NCBI GenBank assembly: GCA_947460795.1
Contig: CANHJA010000165.1
Coordinates: forward strand, 1 to 5,157
DNA: 5,157 nt
Direction: 5' to 3'
Origin: Bacteroidota bacterium
GTDB lineage: Bacteria; Bacteroidota; Bacteroidia; Chitinophagales; Chitinophagaceae
The position numbers were made by a program, and so were the translations under genes. Below are positions 1 to 5,157 of this stretch, in pieces (position 1 is the first letter of the stretch; every line of letters starts with the position of its first letter). The notes below the pieces were generated by a model. The model worked only from the letters and a program-made list of their open reading frames with translations. It was not told where the DNA came from and did no database searches.

Positions 1-1454
1 ATTTTAATAACTGTTTCAGGTACTGGTTGATTAGATGACTCATCTAAAACAACTCCTTTAACATAAAAATTAGGTTCTTTGATTACTCTATAAATATCAT
101 CGCAACAAGTTGGATTTTTTACATAATAACTTCCTAAACGATTTGAAACTACATATCCATTGTCTTTAGGCCCTGGATCTTGTACGTAGTATAAATCATC
201 TGCTGATGAATTAATAGGGAATCCTAAATTTTGCACATTTAAGTATCTAGAAGGTCCTCCTTCTGCAGAGAAAATATCAAATCCACCTAAGTTTTTCAAC
301 CCATTTGACGAGAAGTATAACTTCCCTCTTTTACTATCATAAAATGGGGTAAGTTCATCCCCATAGGTATTGATTTTTTTACCACAGTTTTGAGGTCTTC
401 TGTAAGAACCTCCTCTTGAAGAGTCATATACTGAATACCATATATCCCAACCTCCAGCACTTTGTAATTTACGGTTAGAAGCAAAAAACAATACTTCTTT
501 TTTTCCGATCATTGTGCAATATGGTTGTGTGTTTGAAGATTCTGCGTCATTAATATACATATCTAATGGTTCAGGTGTAGACCATTGTCCTCCTTTCCCA
601 AATTTAGAACAGTAAATGATACATTTTACTTTCATTGAATCTTCTTCCAAACATTTAGTGAAATAAAATCTTTTTCCTCCAGGACTCCATGAACCATTTC
701 CTACGTTGTATTTAGGATCATTGAATTTCCCGTCGCTGAATTTCATTTTAACTTCAAAACTATCTTTAATTCTAGTTCTGTCAAACTCTTTTGGAGCCCA
801 CATGAAACGAGCCACATAATCTTTTTTCTTTGTCAAGTTAGGATCAATCAATTTATTTTGATCCATAGTAGAGAACAACAATGCGGTATCCCCTAAAGGC
901 AATGGAGATAATTCAGTGTAAGCTGTATTTACATTTGGACCAGCATTTTTTACAAATGCTCTTCCAGGCTCATTTAATGAATTGATAGCCATTGTACAGC
1001 CTTCTATTTCACGTGTAGTGAAAATTTTCATTTTTTTGTTTTTGCCTTTGTAATTAGTTCTAAAAAACTCGAAACGTTCAATTGCTCTTACATAATCTCC
1101 GTTTTGTTTTCTCATTTGCCCTTCCTTGAAAGGCGCTTCAGGATACATTTCTGGGGCTAAAGAATAAGCTTCTAAATAAAAATCAGCTGCTGAGGGATAA
1201 TCTCTAGTCATTCTGAAACACTCCGCAATCATGTATGTAATATATGGATTACGAGGCTGTTCTTTTTTCAATTGTGCATAATATTGCTCTGCAGTATAAA
1301 AACTTCCAACTTTATAAAGTCCATTTGCTAATTTCAGTTTTTTAGCAAAAGGAAGATTAATAGCCGGATCTTCTTTATTGCCTGCTTTTACACTTACTGT
1401 TCCAAAGTTTATTAAAACAGTTATCAACGATAGTATCAAAAATTTTCTCTTCAT
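1..1454 (-). CDS. PorE-like periplasmic protein: TPR, PD40 beta-propeller, start of CRD (3' end outside window)
   Basis: Not listed as a closed ORF because it has no stop inside the window; 484 codons are open from the ATG at 1454 to the left edge. Residues 1-24 form a Sec signal peptide (MKRK, hydrophobic stretch FLILSLITVLINF, then VKA before Gly25), with no lipobox cysteine. Residues about 36-160 are helical and TPR-like (KLANGLYKVGSFYTAEQYY, then DYPSAADFYLEAYSLAP, then NGDYVRAIERFEFF). Residues about 175-458 carry PD40/WD40-like propeller blades: SWSPGGKRFYFTK (255-267), LFFASNR followed by GGWDIWYS (322-341), LYFSSNG followed by GGFDIFSAEG (379-399), and DDIYRV (452-457). From residue 464, YVKGVVLDESSNQPVPETVI begins a carboxypeptidase-regulatory-like fold. 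This order matches Porphyromonas PorE, which continues into an OmpA-like peptidoglycan-binding domain; that part is inferred here. The likely role is a periplasmic link between a PorP/SprF protein and the cell wall. It lies 74 bp downstream of the PorP/SprF gene. Family assignment is firm; orthology to PorE itself rather than a paralogue is unproven. Confidence 0.88.
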   Translation of the reverse strand, partial: MKRKFLILSLITVLINFGTVSVKAGNKEDPAINLPFAKKLKLANGLYKVGSFYTAEQYYAQLKKEQPRNPYITYMIAECFRMTRDYPSAADFYLEAYSLAPEMYPEAPFKEGQMRKQNGDYVRAIERFEFFRTNYKGKNKKMKIFTTREIEGCTMAINSLNEPGRAFVKNAGPNVNTAYTELSPLPLGDTALLFSTMDQNKLIDPNLTKKKDYVARFMWAPKEFDRTRIKDSFEVKMKFSDGKFNDPKYNVGNGSWSPGGKRFYFTKCLEEDSMKVKCIIYCSKFGKGGQWSTPEPLDMYINDAESSNTQPYCTMIGKKEVLFFASNRKLQSAGGWDIWYSVYDSSRGGSYRRPQNCGKKINTYGDELTPFYDSKRGKLYFSSNGLKNLGGFDIFSAEGGPSRYLNVQNLGFPINSSADDLYYVQDPGPKDNGYVVSNRLGSYYVKNPTCCDDIYRVIKEPNFYVKGVVLDESSNQPVPETVIK

Positions 1455-1477
1455 TTCTCTGAGATGTATTATTAAAC

Positions 1478-1486
1478 GTAAATATA
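1478..1486 (-). promoter_or_regulatory. Candidate Bacteroidota -7 promoter element for the PorE-like gene
   Basis: Read on the minus strand this is TATATTTAC, one base away from the Bacteroidota sigma-ABfr -7 consensus TAnnTTTG extended by a pyrimidine. It would place the transcription start about 15-20 bp before the ATG at 1454. No convincing TTG -33 element sits at the right distance; the T-rich stretch there is only a weak match. In DNA this AT-rich such a match can arise by chance, and read-through from the PorP/SprF gene could be enough for expression. Confidence 0.25.
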
Positions 1487-1516
1487 ATAGGTTATCTTAA
1501 ATAAAGAAACCTTATT
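1486..1516. repeat. Imperfect inverted repeat in the gap between the PorP/SprF and PorE-like genes
   Basis: On the plus strand, AATAGGTT (1486-1493) and AACCTTATT (1508-1516) are complementary arms with a single bulged base, separated by a 14-nt loop. In the minus-strand transcript this forms a short stem just after the PorP/SprF stop. No U-run follows the stem in the transcript, so it is a poor intrinsic terminator. It could be an operator overlapping the candidate promoter, a transcript-stabilising hairpin, or a chance occurrence in AT-rich sequence. Confidence 0.3.
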
Positions 1517-1518
1517 GC

Positions 1519-1530
1519 TTTTTTTTTTTT
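1519..1530. repeat. 12-bp T/A homopolymer directly after the PorP/SprF stop codon
   Basis: Twelve consecutive T on the plus strand, read as twelve A on the minus strand. The tract begins inside the PorP/SprF stop codon (TAA), so the stop supplies its first two A residues. A change in tract length would leave the stop intact and alter only the spacing to the downstream gene. It lies 33-44 bp upstream of the candidate -7 element, roughly where an A-tract UP-type element would sit. Confidence 0.9.
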
Positions 1531-2569
1531 AGAATCTAGAACAAGGGAAAACTTTTCTAGAAAATAAATCAATTAAATTAGGTTTGACATATCGAACTGA
1601 GATATCAAAACCGCCATTCCCTCCAGATGCTACTTTTAAGTCTGAAACATTATAATCATAACCGAAACCAACTCTAAATCCTTTCAACTCAAAGCCCATA
1701 GTAATTAATAATGCATCATTTGAACGATACCAAGTTCCTAAAAACACACTGGTACCAACAGCTCTAAAATCAGTGTTGCTTAACATATAAGCAAATTCAG
1801 AACCAGCAATCATTTCGCTTGCTGAAGTTTGCGTTTGGTACATAACTGCAGGCTTAATCGAAATTCTGTCTGAAGCAGCTATTTTAGCACCAATTTGTGT
1901 ATTAATTCTCATTCCTAAACCAACCTCATTATTTGCTTTCTTTAACAATGATTCATTCGGTTGATTTAAATTATATCCTGCAACTCCTAATTGATACGAG
2001 AACTTTTCTCCTACCATGTGTTGCCAAGACAACCCTGCATTCGCAGTAAAATATTTTGTTTTTGGATTTATTTGTTCTCCCGTTAACCCCGTTTGGAATC
2101 CGCCATTTCTAAATTCATCTGTCCAATACAAACGAGCTAAATCAATCGATTTTTGAGAGTAACCTCCCTGCATTCCAACTGATAGCGTTTTAGAATCATC
2201 TTCACCAAAAAATTTATGGTATGCTAGAGATCCAATAATTGACATATTTGTTAAATTTCCATCACCTGAACGGTCATTGTATAAATTAAACCCTGCAGCT
2301 AAATTATCAGAGTTAGATAAATCTTTTTTTAACGGAGCATCAAATGAAGCAGAATAAGTTACAAAAGGAGTTGTAACACTTGACCATTGATTTCTATAAA
2401 TTGCATTTACTCGATAAACTCCATTGAATGAACCTGTAAAAGCAGGGTTTATAGTTAATGGAGATGCGTCAAATTGCGTAAAATGAATGTCTTGTGCATT
2501 TACATTCAATGAAGATGAAAATACAAGAATTGCAAATGCAACTTTTCGTGATATGTTTTTAATTTTCAT
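1529..2569 (-). CDS. PorP/SprF family type IX secretion system outer-membrane protein
   Basis: A complete 346-residue protein. Residues 1-25 are a signal peptide (MKIKNISRK, hydrophobic core VAFAILVF, then NVNA before Gln26). The mature N-terminus QDIHFTQFDASPLTINPAF, followed by TG, is the hallmark of the PorP/SprF family: start with IHFTQF, then P-L-x-x-NPAFTG. It is followed by YRVNAIYRNQWSSV, also typical. The rest alternates short amphipathic strands with Gly, Asn and Asp turns (AAGFNLYNDRSGDG, LSVGMQGGYSQ, FRVGFGYDYNVSDL), as expected of an outer-membrane beta-barrel, and the chain ends in Phe after the sequence FPCSR. In Flavobacterium johnsoniae SprF is needed for secretion or surface attachment of the adhesin SprB, and paralogues are often encoded next to proteins with type B sorting domains. 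Here the gene starts 18 bp after such a protein, so it is probably that protein's dedicated partner. The start at 2569 gives a well-formed signal peptide. The sequence upstream is A/T only with no Shine-Dalgarno, which is normal in this phylum. Because many paralogues exist, no gene symbol is assigned. Confidence 0.93.
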   Translation of the reverse strand: MKIKNISRKVAFAILVFSSSLNVNAQDIHFTQFDASPLTINPAFTGSFNGVYRVNAIYRNQWSSVTTPFVTYSASFDAPLKKDLSNSDNLAAGFNLYNDRSGDGNLTNMSIIGSLAYHKFFGEDDSKTLSVGMQGGYSQKSIDLARLYWTDEFRNGGFQTGLTGEQINPKTKYFTANAGLSWQHMVGEKFSYQLGVAGYNLNQPNESLLKKANNEVGLGMRINTQIGAKIAASDRISIKPAVMYQTQTSASEMIAGSEFAYMLSNTDFRAVGTSVFLGTWYRSNDALLITMGFELKGFRVGFGYDYNVSDLKVASGGNGGFDISVRYVKPNLIDLFSRKVFPCSRF

Positions 2570-2587
2570 ATTATTTTTTATAAAAAT
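2570..2587 (-). promoter_or_regulatory. A/T-only 18-bp leader of the PorP/SprF gene with a palindrome
   Basis: The whole spacer between the surface-protein stop and the PorP/SprF ATG contains only A and T. On the minus strand it holds the perfect palindrome TTTTTATAAAAA followed by AATAAT just before the ATG. There is no purine-rich Shine-Dalgarno; A-rich, unstructured leaders favour initiation in Bacteroidota. There is no room for an independent promoter inside it, so translation most likely uses the transcript of the upstream gene. Confidence 0.45.
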
Positions 2588-5157
2588 TTATCTAATTAAC
2601 GTAATGTTTCCTTGTTTATAAAATCTTTTTCCAGTGGAAGTGACTGCATCTATGATGTATACATAAACTCCCATTGGCTGTGGTTTTCCTTTAAATTGGC
2701 CATCCCATCCCTTCTCAATTTGTTTCGTTTCAAAAACCAATTCTCCCCATCTATTATAAATTCTAAAAAAATTCAAACTTACGATTCCTCTTTTTATTAT
2801 TTTTAATTCGTCATTTACACTTGTTCCACTTCCAGGACTGAATGCGTTAGGCAAATCTAAAACAGATTCGTCAGAAATCCTAATTGTTATTGAATCAGAT
2901 ATTTTACAACCATTTTCTGTAGTACCGTAAACTATGTATTGGGTAGTAACAGGTGGGTTTGCAATTGGATTTTTGATGCTATTATTTGTTAAATGATAAT
3001 TCGGAATCCATTCAAAATAAGAACAATTTCCATTGGCAAATAACTCGACAGATTCACCTGGATAAAGTGTTACGTCTTCTCCTACATTTAGTACAGCGCC
3101 AGAACCTACATTGATTCGAACAATATCTGTATCTACACAACCTTGTGCACTTGTTGAAAATAATTTATATTCTGTTGGAGCATAAACCAAGGCATAGGGA
3201 TTTATAATTGTAGAATCGCTTAACCCGTAATTTGGAGACCAATGGTAAGCTATACCTCCTCCTCCGGTAAAGAATACAGTATCATGTGGACAAATTGTTT
3301 TTTCGGATGGACTCACATTTGCAAATTCTACTGAGTTTACAGTCACAGATACAAAATCTGTATCTGCACAACCAATTGGGGTAGTTACAATTACGTTTAA
3401 AAATTCGGTGTTATCTCCACTAAATATTGGATCTTTACTTGTAGGGTCATTTAGATCTGTATTAGGAGCCCAATTGTAAATATAATTTGGATAGCTCGAT
3501 GGCTGTACTGTAGCATGTAATTGAACTGTATCAAAGTTGCACATTTGTCTGTCTATTCCTGCATACACACTTGGAACTGGTTGTACATCTACATTAAATG
3601 ATTTAACCATAGGTATACAACCTGGATAGGTAGCAGTTACTGTATATTTAATAACTGTGTCAGGATTCGCAAATGGATCTTCAATAAATGGATTGTTTAA
3701 ATAAGTAGCTGGTGTCCAGTTATAAGCAAATAAAGGATGCCCTGTAACATTAATAGGAAATGATGCGCCTTTGCACACTGTAGTATCTCCATTAAATAAT
3801 GTAATATCATTTGGCAATACCAATACATTGAAGGTATCTCTGCCTTGACATCCTTGTGCAATAGGATCAACATTTAATATGAGTTGATAATTCCCTACTT
3901 GAGTAAAAGTTCCAACAGGATTTGAAACTGTTGAATTATTTAAAAAAGTAACACCAGAGCCGCTCCAAGAATAGGTGTATGTTTGAACAGGAGTAATTAT
4001 TGGATTAAACTGAATAGCCATGTCTTTACAAACTATGGTGTCATTGCTAATATTTACATTAGGAGGTTGATTGATTGTGATTTTTATATTGTCACATTTA
4101 GGTGCACAGCCAGAATTAGGCAATGTTGCACAAACCGTGTAAGTGGTAGTTGTTGCCGGACTTAAATTAGGTTCTTTTATGTTAGGGTTGCTAACTCCTA
4201 AAGCAGGTGACCAAGTGTATGTTAATGAATCTGAGCCTAAAACCAACACATGCGCAAAATCTTCTGCACAAATAGATGTATCAGGAGTTATTATACTCAT
4301 TTGAATGGTATCACTGATAAATAAGCTTGTAGAATCCACTATATCATTCGAACAAGGTGCTAATTGATAAACCTTAATTTCTTCCAAAGGCTCCGCAATT
4401 CCATCTTGAACAGCAAAGAATGAGATATAAGCTACAGTGTCATTTGGCGCAATAGTCACTTGTCCTGGAGTTGATGGTGTTGGTATTGTATTGACAATAT
4501 AATCAGATGGAGAAGCAGTTCCTCCCAATTGATAATTAACTGTATATGGCAAAGGGCTCGCAACGGGTCTTTTTACTTTTACGTATCCAGGAGCACATCC
4601 CTCTACAATATATGGATATGGCGCTAAAAGGTTAGAAATTGGAGTAAAACTAATTGCATTAGATGATAAACTACCCTCTTTCAACCAAACTCCAGAATCT
4701 AAAACTTGATCAAATGCATCTGAAACAGCTAGTTTTAAATGATGCGAAACGCAAGGTGTGACAGCAGCCAATGCTGTAAGTACTTTTGTAAAACCATTAT
4801 ATACTACACTTGTTCCCCCTATATTATTTACAAACAATGCATTGTTGGGTGGCGCGCAAGGCGCATTTACATTTCCACAAGGACTGGCAGTTGAACCATT
4901 AATAGTATTTACCCCTACAGGACATGCTGTGCCAGGAACCAATGCAATATTTTTAGCATTATTAGAGTAAGGACCTACGATGCCAGGGCCACTGATAAAA
5001 AATCCAAATACATCATTGAAATTCGAACATGTAAAACCCTGATATTCTGAAGAAGCAAATACATAATCAAATTTTATAGAATCCCCAAGAGGAATAAAAT
5101 CAAATTCTAAAATACATTTATCGAACGTTGTTTGTCCTGCAAGCAAGGTCAAATCTG
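2588..5157 (-). CDS. Large T9SS-exported surface protein, choice-of-anchor L and Ig-like modules, type B sorting domain (5' end outside window)
   Basis: The frame is open to the right edge, leaving 855 complete residues, numbered here from the codon at 5155. Residues 1-169 are the C-terminal part of a choice-of-anchor L domain: CILEFDFIPLGDSIKFDYVF, then EYQGFTCSNFNDVFGFFISG, later VVYNGFTKVLTALAAVTPC and HHLKLAVSDAFDQVLDSGV. Residues about 179-285 look Calx-beta-like (VEGCAPGYVKVKRP, GGTASPSDYIV, DGIAEPLEEIKVY). Six Ig/PKD-like modules follow (287-761), most with a WSP/WTP/WAP/WIP core. Residues about 765-855 are a gliding-motility-associated, T9SS type B sorting domain: LPNAFSPGSGTSVNDELKI, then FFRIYNRWGELVFETK, KGWDGQFKGKPQPMGVYVY and the ending KQGNITLIR. 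The protein should therefore be exported by the T9SS and held at the surface through a PorP/SprF partner, which is encoded 18 bp downstream. The in-frame TTG at 5150-5152 is a leucine codon inside the anchor L domain, not the start. The signal peptide and first part of the domain lie outside. An adhesin-like role is an inference; no enzyme domain is visible. Confidence 0.92.
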   Translation of the reverse strand, partial: DLTLLAGQTTFDKCILEFDFIPLGDSIKFDYVFASSEYQGFTCSNFNDVFGFFISGPGIVGPYSNNAKNIALVPGTACPVGVNTINGSTASPCGNVNAPCAPPNNALFVNNIGGTSVVYNGFTKVLTALAAVTPCVSHHLKLAVSDAFDQVLDSGVWLKEGSLSSNAISFTPISNLLAPYPYIVEGCAPGYVKVKRPVASPLPYTVNYQLGGTASPSDYIVNTIPTPSTPGQVTIAPNDTVAYISFFAVQDGIAEPLEEIKVYQLAPCSNDIVDSTSLFISDTIQMSIITPDTSICAEDFAHVLVLGSDSLTYTWSPALGVSNPNIKEPNLSPATTTTYTVCATLPNSGCAPKCDNIKITINQPPNVNISNDTIVCKDMAIQFNPIITPVQTYTYSWSGSGVTFLNNSTVSNPVGTFTQVGNYQLILNVDPIAQGCQGRDTFNVLVLPNDITLFNGDTTVCKGASFPINVTGHPLFAYNWTPATYLNNPFIEDPFANPDTVIKYTVTATYPGCIPMVKSFNVDVQPVPSVYAGIDRQMCNFDTVQLHATVQPSSYPNYIYNWAPNTDLNDPTSKDPIFSGDNTEFLNVIVTTPIGCADTDFVSVTVNSVEFANVSPSEKTICPHDTVFFTGGGGIAYHWSPNYGLSDSTIINPYALVYAPTEYKLFSTSAQGCVDTDIVRINVGSGAVLNVGEDVTLYPGESVELFANGNCSYFEWIPNYHLTNNSIKNPIANPPVTTQYIVYGTTENGCKISDSITIRISDESVLDLPNAFSPGSGTSVNDELKIIKRGIVSLNFFRIYNRWGELVFETKQIEKGWDGQFKGKPQPMGVYVYIIDAVTSTGKRFYKQGNITLIR
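2591..2863 (-). other. T9SS type B C-terminal sorting domain (CHU_C-like)
   Basis: The last 91 residues of the surface protein. Diagnostic stretches are PNAFSP near the start, the V-N-D motif (SVNDELKI), IYNRWGELVFET, GWDG, GKPQPMGVYVY and the terminal GN-x-T-L-I-R. This domain class directs export through the type IX system and is not removed in the same way as type A domains; type B cargoes such as SprB depend on SprF-like proteins. It is the firmest single piece of evidence linking this gene to the next one. Confidence 0.93.
2873..4297 (-). repeat. Six tandem Ig/PKD-like modules with a recurring cysteine pair
   Basis: A protein-level repeat, diverged at DNA level. Approximate spans are 4064-4297, 3812-4063, 3578-3811, 3335-3577, 3104-3334 and 2873-3103, each 77-84 codons. 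Every module has a Trp core (YTWSP, YSWSG, YNWTP, YNWAP, YHWSP, FEWIP). In five of the six this is followed by a turn of the type L-x-x-x-x-I-x-x-P (for example GVSNPNIKEP, GLSDSTIINP, HLTNNSIKNP). The first five modules each have a cysteine near their first strand (C296, C376, C461, C539, C622) and one near the last strand (C350, C436, C513, C596, C673). The sixth keeps the late cysteine (C750) but its early one is at C711. The second module is the most diverged and the most PKD-like. Their likely role is an extended stalk or a ligand-binding surface outside the cell. Confidence 0.8.
4301..4621 (-). other. Calx-beta-like domain within the surface protein
   Basis: Residues about 179-285. The pattern VEGCAPGYVKVKRP, then GGTASPSDYIV, then IAPNDTVAYISFFAVQDG and PLEEIKVY is that of the beta-sandwich which often follows a choice-of-anchor L domain in Bacteroidota surface proteins. 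The T-A-x-x-x-D-Y and D-G-x-x-E-x-x-E signatures resemble Calx-beta calcium-binding positions. Calcium binding is an inference, not shown by sequence. Confidence 0.6.

Noticed and set aside
296..484. A 62-codon minus-strand ORF
   Set aside because: It lies wholly inside the PorE-like gene in another frame. The PorE-like frame is open throughout and carries recognisable propeller motifs over the same bases.
1486..1530. Intrinsic terminator formed by the inverted repeat and the T-run
   Set aside because: The T-run follows the stem only on the plus strand, where no gene precedes it. In the minus-strand transcript the run is poly-A and comes before the stem.
1529..2569. Assigning the symbol porP or sprF
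   Set aside because: Bacteroidota genomes often carry many PorP/SprF paralogues, and this one sits beside an accessory cargo gene. Nothing in the sequence shows it is the core orthologue.
2612..2806. A 64-codon plus-strand ORF
   Set aside because: It is antisense to the T9SS sorting domain, which is strongly supported on the minus strand. The translation has no recognisable motif.
3983..4165. A 60-codon plus-strand ORF
   Set aside because: It is antisense to the first two Ig-like modules, has no recognisable motif and no supporting context.
4758..4970. A 70-codon plus-strand ORF with a hydrophobic, Pro/Ala-rich translation
   Set aside because: It is antisense to the choice-of-anchor L domain. 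Its composition follows from the complement of Asn-, Val- and Gly-rich codons.
2588..5157. Naming the surface protein SprB
   Set aside because: SprB is a several-thousand-residue adhesin. The shared sorting domain and SprF-type neighbour show only that this is a type B cargo, and the choice-of-anchor L plus Calx-beta layout is common to many unrelated surface proteins.

Overview
The window is AT-rich DNA from a member of the Bacteroidota, most likely the order Flavobacteriales. The evidence is three protein families largely confined to that phylum (a type B CTD surface protein, a PorP/SprF-family protein and a PorE-like protein), A/T-only leaders without a clear Shine-Dalgarno, and a weak TAnnTTT-type promoter candidate. 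Genus or family cannot be assigned from sequence reading alone.

All coding sequence lies on the minus strand, so the reading order runs from the right edge to the left edge. First (2588-5157) is the 3' part of a large secreted surface protein: the end of a choice-of-anchor L domain, a Calx-beta-like domain, six Ig/PKD-like modules, and a C-terminal type IX secretion system (T9SS) type B sorting domain. Its true start lies beyond position 5157. After 18 bp comes a complete PorP/SprF-family outer-membrane protein (1529-2569). After a further 74 bp comes a PorE-like protein with TPR repeats, a PD40 beta-propeller and the beginning of a carboxypeptidase-regulatory-like domain (1-1454). It runs off the left edge, where an OmpA-type peptidoglycan-binding domain would be expected.

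Together the genes look like a T9SS cargo-and-anchor cassette. The large protein would be exported through the T9SS, the PorP/SprF protein would hold its type B C-terminal domain at the outer membrane, and the PorE-like protein would link that assembly to peptidoglycan. The order and tight spacing suggest one transcript, with possible extra control in the 74-bp gap, which holds a 12-bp A/T homopolymer, an imperfect inverted repeat and a weak promoter candidate. No RNA genes, mobile elements or CRISPR arrays were seen, and no plus-strand gene is supported. The general architecture belongs to a known class. The less ordinary points are the lack of a lipobox on the PorE-like protein, the patterned cysteines of the Ig-like array, and the layout of the 74-bp gap.
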